Source of the DNA: Flavobacterium sp. 102
GTDB lineage: Bacteria; Bacteroidota; Bacteroidia; Flavobacteriales; Flavobacteriaceae
NCBI RefSeq assembly: GCF_003634615.1
Contig: NZ_RBKX01000001.1
Span: 2,356,001-2,420,000 of the forward strand
Direction: 5' to 3'
DNA: 64,000 nucleotides
The notes beneath the pieces are model-generated. The model made no database searches and had not been told where the DNA came from. It saw only the letters and a program-made list of their open reading frames with translations. Both the position numbers and the translations under genes were made by a program. Shown piece after piece: positions 36,922 through 45,529 of this stretch (within the stretch, counting starts at the first letter, position 1; every line of letters starts with the position of its first letter).

Positions 36922-38055
36922 CATTTTATTTCTTCTTCCGTACCATATCAAAAAGCCGGTAATCGGTAAACTGGCAATTAGTAAACTAATCAAAAAGGCG
37001 AATATTTTTCCGGGTAAACCCAAAATAGCACCGGTGTGAATATCATAGTTCATTCGCATCAATTTATCGGATGTATTGGCGTCTTGTAACTTTCCGTAGA
37101 TGTGATTTACTTTTTTTTCATTTAAGGTATATTGGTCAAAATAACGGTAATCAGTTTCCCAATATGTGCCTTCGTCTAAATTGGCATTGGCAGCTATGGA
37201 ACTCGAATCAGTTTCCGGCGGATGCACTTCAATTGATTTGGCCTCAGGATATTCTTTTTGCATCAACATCCAAACTTTATCCAAAGGTTTTGCAACAGCA
37301 GTATAGGCAATTTCTTTTTTAGAAATCGGATCTTCATAAACCAACGACTTTTCGCCACCAATAATTGTATAATAACTATAAGCAAACCATGGAAATCCCC
37401 AAACCAAACCGGTAACGGCAAAGATTAGCGCTATTGACATCACATAAAAACCGGTAATATTGTGTAAATCATAGTTTTTACGTTTCCATTTCAAACCATC
37501 TTTCCATCGGAACCAAAAGCGTTGTTTGGCTGCTTTTTTGTTTTTTGGGTACCAAAGAATTAAACCTGTAATCAACATGAATAAAAAGATTAAGGTAGCC
37601 GAAGCACAAACAGTTTGTCCGATTTCATGCGGTAACCAAAGGTAAAAATGACCGTCCAAAACCCATCTGAAAAAGCCGGAATACATATCAGCCTTTTCTA
37701 AAACTTCTCCTGAATACGGATTGAGATAAATGATATTGTAGTAGTCTTTGCTTTTATCATTATCATCATGACTGAAGAAAATAGCTTCAGCAGATTTACT
37801 TGAACCGTTGTATTTAATGGCGTGAAGTATTTTGTCAGGGAATTGTTTGCGGGCAATTTTTTCCAATTCAGTAGGCAATAGGAAAGGAGTGTTTTGTTTT
37901 TCAACAAAGCGATATTCCTCGGTAATGTTTTGAATTTCTTCTTGAAAAGCATACAAACAACCGGTAATAGCGATAATAAAAACAATAATACCCGATGATA
38001 ATCCTAACCAAAGATGAATGTTTCTAATGGTTTTTTTAACAGCCCCGTTTTTCAT
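36910..38055 (-). CDS. PepSY-domain iron-uptake membrane protein
   Basis: A 381-residue inner-membrane protein of the PepSY/PiuB-like family (four helices, ~15-35, ~145-168, ~195-218, ~350-372). Conserved histidines in RNIHLWLG, DGHFYLWLP, YDLHNITGFY and NYDIHTG are positioned to bind heme, as in proposed ferric-siderophore reductases. Two PepSY-like soluble stretches lie between helices (KIARKQFPDKIL, LMQKEYPEAKSI). It follows the second receptor by 75 bases and is probably co-regulated with it. Confidence 0.88.
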   Translation of the reverse strand: MKNGAVKKTIRNIHLWLGLSSGIIVFIIAITGCLYAFQEEIQNITEEYRFVEKQNTPFLLPTELEKIARKQFPDKILHAIKYNGSSKSAEAIFFSHDDNDKSKDYYNIIYLNPYSGEVLEKADMYSGFFRWVLDGHFYLWLPHEIGQTVCASATLIFLFMLITGLILWYPKNKKAAKQRFWFRWKDGLKWKRKNYDLHNITGFYVMSIALIFAVTGLVWGFPWFAYSYYTIIGGEKSLVYEDPISKKEIAYTAVAKPLDKVWMLMQKEYPEAKSIEVHPPETDSSSIAANANLDEGTYWETDYRYFDQYTLNEKKVNHIYGKLQDANTSDKLMRMNYDIHTGAILGLPGKIFAFLISLLIASLPITGFLIWYGRRNKMTPN

Positions 38056-38130
38056 TTATAAAGTGTAAAAACCCCTCATCGAAATGAGGAGTTTAATTAA
38101 ACAAACAAGTAATCAAATTTTAATAGTGAA

Positions 38131-40251
38131 TTAAAATTTATAAGTTAAACCGGCAGTCAAACTTCTCAAACGCTGTGGCGTGATGGTTGACCAACCTGAA
38201 TAATATTTTTCGTTAAAAATGTTATTTACTTTTAACGTAATATTGAATTTATCGTTGTTGTATGATAAAGCAGAATTTAAGATGGTATAATCCGGTAAAG
38301 CAAAAGTACCAATGTTGGTTCGGTGTAAAGTTTTGTATTCACTGGCATGATTACCTCCAATTCCAAATCCGAAACCTTTCAAATCTCCCGAAGGGAAAGT
38401 GTAATTTGCCCAAAGATTCACTAAGTTTTGAGGACCGGCTTCTTCCGGTCGCAAGCCAACATAGGAATCATCTAAAATATCTTTGATTACCTCACTATCA
38501 TTATAGCTGTAACCTGCTATGATGTTGAAACCTTTCATTGGGTTGGCTGTAAAACTCACTTCAACTCCATTGCTGTTGACTTTTCCGCCTTGACGGAAAT
38601 TAGTGAAGCTAGGATCAGACATTACTTTATCTTTTACATCAATATTGTAATAGCTGATAGTGGCCGAAATAATGTCTTTATATAAATTGGTTTTTAAACC
38701 AAATTCATATTGATTGGCATGTTCAGGTTTGAAAGTTAAATACACGTTTGGATTACTTGTTCCTTGTGGAGCTGAATTAATAAAACCGTTCATATAGTTT
38801 CCAAAAACGGAAACTTTGTTTTGAATTAATTGGTAAACAGCACCAAATTTTGGGGAAAAGGATGTTTGTTTGTTTTCTGATGGACCTGAACCCGATTTAA
38901 AACTATCAACTCTCAAACTGGCCATTACCGAAAGTTTGTCTGTAATGTTTAATACGTCAGATGCATAAGCGCTGATTACCTCAGTTTCAGCAGTTGTATT
39001 TCCTTCAAATGAATTGGCTAGAATATTGTCAACGCCTGCTTGTGTCAAATCGCCGGTATCGTTACCATCTGCTAATGATACCACTCCGTTGGTAAACCAA
39101 TTGGTTCCTCCATTGATGATATTGGAATTATAATAGTCTATACCAATAACTATTCGGTTTCTCAAATTTCCAATTTTGAAATCTCCAATAAAGTTTTGTT
39201 GGATGTCTGTGGCCAATGTTTCTCCTGTTCTTTTAGAAATCCAACGGTTGAAATCATTGCCATTTGCGTTGTCATATAAATAAGAATAGTAACCACTTGT
39301 TTTGCTATTACTTCTTGACAATACTGTTTGTGATGTCCATTGCTCAGATAATTTATAAAACATCTGCGCTTGCATGTTAAATGTTGGATTGCTTATTGTT
39401 AATTCATTTGAAGTGAATGAATTCTCATAATTCTGTTCAAATAAATCCATTGAGTCAAAGGAAAGTGTTGCATATCTGTTTAAAAAAATCATAGGTGCGT
39501 TAGCAGATTTCCTTTGAGAGAATTCGGTGTTAATTAAGAACGAAAGTTTATCATTGACTTTATAACTCAAAGAAGGAGCAAAGAAGAATGATTTTGCGAA
39601 ACCAGCATCTTGAAACGAGCTTTCGCTTTGGTAAGCGGTGTTTACTCTAAAATCGACCTCATTATTCAAAGGAATATTTACATCGGCTGTCACTCGGTCC
39701 ATTCCGTAAGTTCCGGCATTATATCCAATTTCTCCACCAAATTTCGAATGTGGTTTTTTGGTCACTATATTGATTAAGCCTCCATATGAAATTAAACTAC
39801 TGCCAAATAAAGTCCCTGATGGACCTTTGATCACTTCAATATTATCAACATTTATTGGGTCAATTGAACCGTTGTTAATTCCTGGTAAACCATTGATCAT
39901 TGTTGGTTGCACAGCAAAACCTCTCATGCTGTAATATTCGGCACCATCACCGCCACGACCGGTTGACTCCCATAATCTGGTGATTCCTGTTGCATTTTTT
40001 AAAGCATCATTGAAATTAGTTACCACTTGTTCTTTCAAAAGCTCGCTGGTAACGGTATTGTAAACTTGTGGGTTTTCAATGTTGTTTAATGGCATTCTTG
40101 ATACAGTAGTACTTTTTTCTCTTTTGTATTTGTATTTGTTGGTATTGATTTCTACTTCTTTCAATTTATTAATGGTATCTTTCTTTGTTTCTTGACCAAT
40201 AGTCGTCATTGAAATTAGCAGACCTGCAGATAGGATGATTATACTTTTCAT
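38131..40251 (-). CDS. TonB-dependent siderophore receptor 2
   Basis: A 706-residue outer-membrane receptor. Signal peptide ~1-20 (TTIGQ). The plug contains FNDALKNATGITRLWES, YYSMRGFAVQP and IEVIKGPSGTLFGSSLISYGGLINIVTKKP. The barrel ends LRSLTAGLTYKF. It lacks a CarboxypepD-like N-domain, so it belongs to the siderophore/heme group. It differs substantially from receptor 1, suggesting different siderophores. It shares promoter architecture with receptor 1 and is followed by the PepSY membrane protein. Confidence 0.94.
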   Translation of the reverse strand: MKSIIILSAGLLISMTTIGQETKKDTINKLKEVEINTNKYKYKREKSTTVSRMPLNNIENPQVYNTVTSELLKEQVVTNFNDALKNATGITRLWESTGRGGDGAEYYSMRGFAVQPTMINGLPGINNGSIDPINVDNIEVIKGPSGTLFGSSLISYGGLINIVTKKPHSKFGGEIGYNAGTYGMDRVTADVNIPLNNEVDFRVNTAYQSESSFQDAGFAKSFFFAPSLSYKVNDKLSFLINTEFSQRKSANAPMIFLNRYATLSFDSMDLFEQNYENSFTSNELTISNPTFNMQAQMFYKLSEQWTSQTVLSRSNSKTSGYYSYLYDNANGNDFNRWISKRTGETLATDIQQNFIGDFKIGNLRNRIVIGIDYYNSNIINGGTNWFTNGVVSLADGNDTGDLTQAGVDNILANSFEGNTTAETEVISAYASDVLNITDKLSVMASLRVDSFKSGSGPSENKQTSFSPKFGAVYQLIQNKVSVFGNYMNGFINSAPQGTSNPNVYLTFKPEHANQYEFGLKTNLYKDIISATISYYNIDVKDKVMSDPSFTNFRQGGKVNSNGVEVSFTANPMKGFNIIAGYSYNDSEVIKDILDDSYVGLRPEEAGPQNLVNLWANYTFPSGDLKGFGFGIGGNHASEYKTLHRTNIGTFALPDYTILNSALSYNNDKFNITLKVNNIFNEKYYSGWSTITPQRLRSLTAGLTYKF

Positions 40252-40281
40252 TCTTATTTAGATTAATTAAAAATAACTTCG

Positions 40282-40289
40282 CAAATATA
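40282..40289 (-). promoter_or_regulatory. -7 element of receptor gene 2
   Basis: TATATTTG on the minus strand, 31 bases before the ATG and 27 bases from the ATTTAG palindrome. Confidence 0.65.
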
Positions 40290-40316
40290 AATAGGAGGAT
40301 TCTATTTTCAAAGCTT

Positions 40317-40329
40317 ATTTAGACTAAAT
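40317..40329. promoter_or_regulatory. Candidate metal-responsive operator, copy 2
   Basis: ATTTAGACTAAAT is a perfect inverted repeat (ATTTAG-A-CTAAAT). It is placed as in copy 1, and flanking bases are also conserved (TTATTTAGAnTAAATATnAATA). Confidence 0.65.
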
Positions 40330-40374
40330 ATGAATAATTAATTTAATAGATTGAATTGCTTTAGCTTACAAATG

Positions 40375-40404
40375 AAAAAAGCTTCCCAAAATAGGAGAAG
40401 CTTT
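40375..40404 (-). terminator. Terminator of the DUF6265 gene
   Basis: Stem AAAGCTTC/GAAGCTTT, read on the minus strand after the lipoprotein stop codon, followed by T residues. Confidence 0.75.
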
Positions 40405-40425
40405 GCTTTTGATAAGAGTTTGGTG

Positions 40426-40908
40426 TTATTTTTTCTTCATCGGATAACTTTCTGAACTCTGTTTGCCTTGTTGAATTCCGGAAATAGTTGCAACCAATGA
40501 TTTGTCGTTTAATTTTTTGTAGACTATTTTTTGTGGATAATCATGTTTCGGATTTTCAAAAGTAAAACTGTTCTCTAAGTCAGAAGTCAATTTAAAGTCA
40601 ACCGGTTGGTCATTGTTTTGTCCTTTTACAGTCGGTCTGTAAATCAGTGCTTCTTTTGTTTGGGTTAAAACAATACTTTCGGAATGTAAGGTGTCTTTTT
40701 CGTTTTTGATAAAATAGGTTTGGCCTGAAAAGGTACTGTCATTATCTTTAGTCCAAGTCTCAGTTAAAAGTCCTTCTGGTGATTTATTTTCCCATTGGCC
40801 AATAAGCCAAGTCATTTTCTCTAGTTTTTCATATTTATTTTCCGATTTATCTTGACATGAAGCCAAAATCAAAACTGTTCCAATCAACAAGGGTTTTATA
40901 ACTTTCAT
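40426..40908 (-). CDS. DUF6265-type lipoprotein
   Basis: A 160-residue lipoprotein (MKVIKPLLIGTVLILASC, Cys18). The pattern MTWLIGQWENKSPEGLLTETWTK...FENPKHDYPQKIVYKK matches a lipocalin-like family annotated DUF6265, of unknown function. It is a single-gene unit upstream of the receptor 2 control region. Confidence 0.8.
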   Translation of the reverse strand: MKVIKPLLIGTVLILASCQDKSENKYEKLEKMTWLIGQWENKSPEGLLTETWTKDNDSTFSGQTYFIKNEKDTLHSESIVLTQTKEALIYRPTVKGQNNDQPVDFKLTSDLENSFTFENPKHDYPQKIVYKKLNDKSLVATISGIQQGKQSSESYPMKKK

Positions 40909-40980
40909 AAATTTTTAAGTTTTAGAGGGTAAAAATAGGTAAAAACAGTTAAAGCAAAAAGAGAGTGGCAAGCCTATTGT

Positions 40981-41589
40981 TTACTCTTTTATATTGTATT
41001 TCGTAAATAAAGGAATTTTTGTCATCCATTTGTTAAAGCCTTTATTCGTTGGATATTGTCTGTTCGAGGTAATGTTATTAAAAAATAAGGCCACAACTAA
41101 TAATATCATTGCTCCAATTAAAACCGGAGAAATTACATACCAGTAACCTAAACTTTTCAACTCAGCCGAACCGGTTACTGCAATCAGAGCAGTAGCTCCT
41201 CCCGGAGGATGAAGCGTTTTGGTGATTTGCATTAATACGATTGATAACGAAACAGCTAATGGAGCAGTGATCCATAAGACATCGGGTGCTAATCTTTGAA
41301 CCGTTACGCCAATGATTGCTGAAATCAAATGGCCGCCAACCAGATTTCGAGGCTGAGCTAATGGGCTTTGAATTACGCCATAAACCAAAACACTAGAGGC
41401 ACCAAAAGAGCCAATCATATAGATGACATCGCTATTGGGTAAAGTTTGTGATTGTAAATAAGCAATAATACCAATGCCAATAAACGAACCAATAAACGCC
41501 CAAAAGTGTTCTTTAAAATCAATTAAAGTTTCTTTATAGAGAATGTATTTTGTCTTACGATAACTTCTTTTTATATTTTTAATCGGCAT
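40981..41589 (-). CDS. HPP family integral membrane protein
   Basis: A 202-residue protein with about four membrane helices and the signature HPPGG at 127-131 (TLHPPGGATALIAV). HPP-family proteins in cyanobacteria and plastids are linked to nitrite transport. The bacterial role is otherwise open. It lies 3 bases after the ClC gene in the same direction, so both are likely in one transcript concerned with anion transport. Confidence 0.88.
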   Translation of the reverse strand: MPIKNIKRSYRKTKYILYKETLIDFKEHFWAFIGSFIGIGIIAYLQSQTLPNSDVIYMIGSFGASSVLVYGVIQSPLAQPRNLVGGHLISAIIGVTVQRLAPDVLWITAPLAVSLSIVLMQITKTLHPPGGATALIAVTGSAELKSLGYWYVISPVLIGAMILLVVALFFNNITSNRQYPTNKGFNKWMTKIPLFTKYNIKE

Positions 41590-41592
41590 AAT

Positions 41593-42861
41593 CTATTTTA
41601 AATTGGCTGATGAATAAGTATAGACTGTAAATGGGAAAATCATTTTCGAAATATATTTAGACACAAAACAAACCAGTAGAATAGGGAAGAATAGGGTGTA
41701 ATTATTAATCATACCACAAACCAGAAATAAGGCAGTAAAAGGCGCATGAATACTAGCACTTAAAACAGCTGCCATTCCGATAACCATGAAGTTTATAGGA
41801 ATAACATCGGCCTGGAAAAAATTATTGGAAATGGTTGCAACAAACAATCCTAAAAAAGCACCAATAAACAAACTCGGTGCAAAAACACCACCATCTCCAC
41901 CCGCAGCCAATGTTGCTGAAGTGATAATCGGTTTTAAAATCAGGATGCCAATTAAGGTTAAGATTGGAGTTAGTATTGAATTGGTATGGGAGAAAATTTC
42001 TTTCAAAGCATGATAACCATCGCCATACAATTGTGGAAACAGTATTAGACAAACACTTAAAATAATGCCACCAAATAGGATTTTCTGTCTATCTAATTTT
42101 TTGCCAAAAAAGGATTTAAAAAACAACACCGTTTTAGTTAAGTAAACCGAATTTAGTCCGGCTAAAATGCCGAGTAAAATGAAATATGGAATCGCATACA
42201 AATGCCAAGTAGTAATGATAACATTGAATAGTGGACCTTCATTCAGTATTAAAAGTAAAGCCGAAGCCACTGTTAACGCTATGACATTGGTCAAAAAGAA
42301 AACCCGATTTGTCTTTCTGGCAATCACTTCCAAGGAAAACAAAATTCCGGCAACTGGACTGCTGAATAAAATGGTGATTCCGGCCGTGATTCCTGCGCAA
42401 ATTAACTCGGTTTTGTATTTTCTGAAAATCTTTTCTTTTTGCTGTGCCGTATTTCCAATTGCTGCAGTTGCCACAACTGTAGAAACCTCAATTCCGGTGG
42501 AGCCGCCAAACGCAACGGTTAATAATCCGTTGATAAAATGTGACGGAATTTTATACAACGGCAAATTCTTTGATTTTGATTCGGTAGCTTCAAAAACTTC
42601 GGTAATGCCTTTATTGGCTTTTTTCTTGAATAAATATTGGCGTAGAAAGTAAATAACCGCCAATCCGAATGTTGGTAAAATCAATAAATAAATAATATTG
42701 CTTTCAGCCTTTAAAAAGAAAGCATTCTCAAAATATTCCGTGGAATGTTTTAAAGAAATGGCTAAAAAAGAGGAAAGAACACTAATTAAAACCGAAGCAA
42801 TGATTAATTTTCCAATTAAAATGGAGTTGAAGTTTTTCTTGTCTTTTGAAAATGCAGTCAT
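41593..42861 (-). CDS. ClC-family chloride channel or transporter
   Basis: A 422-residue membrane protein with ~10-12 helices. The ClC signatures are present in variant form: GGSTGIEVS (119-127) for GxxGxEGP, with the gating Glu125 kept but GlyPro replaced. GGDGGVFAPSLFIGAFLG matches GxFxP. Such Bacteroidota ClCs lack CBS domains. Exchange or channel activity cannot be decided from the sequence alone. It is paired with the HPP gene. Confidence 0.9.
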   Translation of the reverse strand: MTAFSKDKKNFNSILIGKLIIASVLISVLSSFLAISLKHSTEYFENAFFLKAESNIIYLLILPTFGLAVIYFLRQYLFKKKANKGITEVFEATESKSKNLPLYKIPSHFINGLLTVAFGGSTGIEVSTVVATAAIGNTAQQKEKIFRKYKTELICAGITAGITILFSSPVAGILFSLEVIARKTNRVFFLTNVIALTVASALLLILNEGPLFNVIITTWHLYAIPYFILLGILAGLNSVYLTKTVLFFKSFFGKKLDRQKILFGGIILSVCLILFPQLYGDGYHALKEIFSHTNSILTPILTLIGILILKPIITSATLAAGGDGGVFAPSLFIGAFLGLFVATISNNFFQADVIPINFMVIGMAAVLSASIHAPFTALFLVCGMINNYTLFFPILLVCFVSKYISKMIFPFTVYTYSSANLK

Positions 42862-42978
42862 TTGGAGCAGTATATTTTACAAAAATACTAAAGCATTCTT
42901 CTAAACACTATAAATAGAGTCTTAAAACTGCCCTAAAAAACGAAAGGTTAAAAATCAAAAAAATCAAACGTTTTTTAC

Positions 42979-42986
42979 TATTTTTG
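42979..42986 (+). promoter_or_regulatory. Candidate -7 element of prfA
   Basis: TATTTTTG matches TAnnTTTG and lies 25 bases before the prfA ATG. Confidence 0.45.
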
Positions 42987-43011
42987 CACTCCAAAACAGA
43001 AAGACAAACAC

Positions 43012-44085
43012 ATGTTAGAGAGATTACAATATGTAAAACAACGTTTCGACGAAGTATCAGATTTGATTATTCAGCCTGATATTATCGCTGATCAAAAGCG
43101 TTATGTACAGTTAAATCAGGAATACAAAGGGTTAAAAGCGTTAATGGAAAAACGTGATGAATACGTTACGCTTGACGCCAATATAAAAGAAGCCAACGAA
43201 ATTCTTGCTGATGGTTCAGATGCTGAAATGGTTGAAATGGCCAAGATGCAATTGGACGAAGCCAAAGATCGTTTACCTGAATTGGAAGAAGAAATCAAAT
43301 TTATGTTGATTCCTAAAGATGCCGAAGATGCTAAAAACGTCATGGTGGAAATCCGTGCCGGAACCGGTGGTGATGAAGCCTCTATTTTTGCAGGAGATTT
43401 ATACAGAATGTATACCAAATATTGCGAGTCTCGCGGTTGGAGAACTTCAGTAGTTGATATGAATGAAGGAACTTCTGGTGGTTTCAAAGAGGTGATTTTT
43501 GAAGTAACCGGAGAAGATGTTTATGGAACCTTGAAATTTGAAGCCGGTGTTCACCGTGTACAACGTGTGCCACAAACCGAAACACAAGGAAGAGTTCACA
43601 CTTCTGCAGCGACGGTTATGGTTTTACCGGAGGCCGAAGAATTTGACGTGCAAATTGACATGAATGATGTTCGTGTAGATTTCTTCTGTTCGTCAGGACC
43701 AGGTGGACAATCAGTAAATACTACAAAATCGGCGGTTCGTTTAACGCACATTCCTTCCGGATTGGTAGCACAATGTCAGGATCAAAAATCACAGCATAAG
43801 AATAAAGACAAAGCCTTGGAGGTATTACGCTCTCGTTTATACGAACAAGAATTAGCTAAAAAGCAAGCCGAAGATGCTACCAAACGTACTTCTCAAGTAA
43901 GTTCGGGTGACCGTTCTGCTAAAATTCGTACCTATAACTATGCACAAGGTCGAGTAACCGATCACCGAATTGGGTTAGACGTTTTTGATATGGATGGTGT
44001 GATGAATGGGAAAATTCAAAAATTTGTTGACGAACTTCAATTGGTTAACAATATGGAGAAATTAAAAGAAAGTGAAGTTTTCTAA
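43012..44085 (+). CDS. prfA: Peptide chain release factor 1
   Basis: A 357-residue release factor that reads UAA and UAG at the ribosomal A site and triggers peptide release. Residues ~1-100 form the N-terminal helical domain. The codon-recognition tripeptide lies in [10 protein letters not shown] (Pro187-Gln-Thr189), the RF1-type PxT. The catalytic GGQ motif is at 231-233 in [11 protein letters not shown]. Length and sequence are normal, and its own terminator follows. Confidence 0.97.
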   Translation: MLERLQYVKQRFDEVSDLIIQPDIIADQKRYVQLNQEYKGLKALMEKRDEYVTLDANIKEANEILADGSDAEMVEMAKMQLDEAKDRLPELEEEIKFMLIPKDAEDAKNVMVEIRAGTGGDEASIFAGDLYRMYTKYCESRGWRTSVVDMNEGTSGGFKEVIFEVTGEDVYGTLKFEAGVHRVQRVPQTETQGRVHTSAATVMVLPEAEEFDVQIDMNDVRVDFFCSSGPGGQSVNTTKSAVRLTHIPSGLVAQCQDQKSQHKNKDKALEVLRSRLYEQELAKKQAEDATKRTSQVSSGDRSAKIRTYNYAQGRVTDHRIGLDVFDMDGVMNGKIQKFVDELQLVNNMEKLKESEVF

Positions 44086-44090
44086 AAATA

Positions 44091-44125
44091 AAAAAGGGCT
44101 AACATTTGATTGTTAGCCCTTTTTC
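44091..44125 (+). terminator. Terminator of prfA
   Basis: Stem AAAAGGGCTAACA/TGTTAGCCCTTTT with a T tail. Convergent with the barrel gene and possibly bidirectional. Confidence 0.9.
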
Positions 44126-44137
44126 GTGCTTATCAAA

Positions 44138-44731
44138 TTATAGCCTAAATCCGTAGGCAATTCTCAAAGCAACCAGTCCCAAACCTTTGTCTACAGTATT
44201 GTTGTTGTCGAGTATTGGAAAATCACTGTAATGATCGTAGCGCAAGCTAATATCAATCATTTCCGTAGCGTAACCAATTCCCGGACTTAATAAAAAGGAA
44301 GTTTCATCATAATCATTGGTCACTGCAAAGGCAGCTCCAATTTCTCCTAGTAAGTATAATTTGTCTTTTAAAACAAAGGCTTTAAATCCACCTTTTACCG
44401 GAATATAGCCTAAATCATTGTCTTTTCCACTAATAAAAAAGTTACTGAAACCGGTAGTCAAGGTCAATGAATATTTAGTCGATAAATCATATTGAAGTCT
44501 AACATCAGCTCCTAAATTAAAATCATACGGATCTTGGAGCGGAAGTCCGCCACTGAGACCAAATCCCAAGCGGAAACCTTGGTCATAATTTTTGGTTGGC
44601 GCTTCTTGAGCAAATGTTGTAACGGTAGTCAATAAGCACAGTGCCACAACAAAATTCACGGAATTTCTAAAAATTGTTTTACTCACAATTTTAAAATTCT
44701 TTTTTTGGCATTCGTTAATCTTCGATTTCAT
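44138..44731 (-). CDS. Outer-membrane beta-barrel protein, 197 aa
   Basis: A signal peptide (FVVALCLLTTVTTFAQ) lies after a 25-residue basic N-terminal extension. The true start could be later than the one used, but no internal ATG precedes the hydrophobic core. The mature part is strand-rich (FRLGFGLSGGLPLQ, VRLQYDLSTKYSLTLTTGFSNFF, final LRIAYGFRL). This is typical of small Bacteroidota barrels. Function unknown. Confidence 0.75.
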   Translation of the reverse strand: MKSKINECQKKNFKIVSKTIFRNSVNFVVALCLLTTVTTFAQEAPTKNYDQGFRLGFGLSGGLPLQDPYDFNLGADVRLQYDLSTKYSLTLTTGFSNFFISGKDNDLGYIPVKGGFKAFVLKDKLYLLGEIGAAFAVTNDYDETSFLLSPGIGYATEMIDISLRYDHYSDFPILDNNNTVDKGLGLVALRIAYGFRL

Positions 44732-44770
44732 GGTATTGAATTTAAATGATTGGTTTGCCTCGTTTTCTAT

Positions 44771-44923
44771 CTATACTTCTTCTCCTTTAATGATTCTTAG
44801 CAAAATGGCTATTACTGCAACTAATAACAGTATATGAATGATGGAGCCAATATTAAAAACCAGGAATCCAAAAAACCAAAGTATGACAAGTACTACGGCT
44901 ATAGTGTATAATAAATTTTGCAT
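44771..44923 (-). CDS. Lmo0937-like small membrane protein, 50 aa
   Basis: A short gene encoding MQNLLYTIAVVLVILWFFGF followed by LVFNIGSIIHILLLVAVIAILLRIIKGEEV. It has two membrane helices separated by a NIGSIIH turn. This matches the lmo0937 family of small membrane proteins, often linked with envelope or osmotic stress in Bacteroidota. The nearby CHASE3 kinase operon would fit such regulation. Confidence 0.85.
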   Translation of the reverse strand: MQNLLYTIAVVLVILWFFGFLVFNIGSIIHILLLVAVIAILLRIIKGEEV

Positions 44924-44956
44924 GATATTGTTTAGTTTTGATTTTAATATTTTATT

Positions 44957-45346
44957 CTAAAAAAAAGCTATTGTATTGTCTGATAGTTTGGGCTGCGCCG
45001 GTCTTTGTATTCTTCCTTTCGGATTGTAAGGATACATTTTTCTGTGCGTTTTTATCAACTGTTCGGGATTGTCACCCTCAAAATCAGTGAGTATAACTCT
45101 TTCTTTTTTGTAAAGTGAATAGCCACCATAATTTGGAGGAAGTTGCGTGTTGGTTACCCATTCATTATTTTCCTGGTAATGGAATACCTCATTTTTCATA
45201 TCGTAATAAGCTTCCATATTGGGAAAATAAAAGTAACGCAGTTCGCAATTGGTTTGTGGGTCAATAGTCAGTTTTTTTTCTTCATTGACTTGGGCATTCG
45301 CTTGTAAAAGTGATAATGCGGTGAATAGTAGGATATAATTTTTCAT
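44957..45346 (-). CDS. Hypothetical exported protein, 129 aa
   Basis: Signal peptide MKNYILLFTALSLLQANAQ, then a small soluble domain rich in tyrosine and asparagine (RYFYFPNMEAYYDMKNEV, LPPNYGGYSLYKKERV). It ends PKLSDNTIAFF. No family recognised. It precedes the small membrane protein gene by 33 bases in the same direction, so the two probably share a transcript. Confidence 0.7.
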   Translation of the reverse strand: MKNYILLFTALSLLQANAQVNEEKKLTIDPQTNCELRYFYFPNMEAYYDMKNEVFHYQENNEWVTNTQLPPNYGGYSLYKKERVILTDFEGDNPEQLIKTHRKMYPYNPKGRIQRPAQPKLSDNTIAFF

Positions 45347-45472
45347 GAGGCAACAATTTTATCGGTTTAACAATAAATTGGTATATTTTTTACACCACAA
45401 AGTTGCAATCGTTTGAATTATTTTGCGTTACAAGAATTCTCCAAATTGTTATAGAATTTCCATTACGGTCAC

Positions 45473-45504
45473 AAAAAAATCCTACGCAGACTACATAGGA
45501 TTTT
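45473..45504 (-). terminator. Terminator of the CHASE3-kinase operon
   Basis: AAAATCCTA/TAGGATTTT hairpin. On the minus strand a T run follows. Confidence 0.8.
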
Positions 45505-45529
45505 AATATTTTAGAATGATTAAATTGTT

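Noticed and set aside
42167..42652. A 161-residue plus-strand ORF antisense to the ClC gene.
   Set aside because: The ClC frame has membrane helices and motifs. The antisense frame has none.
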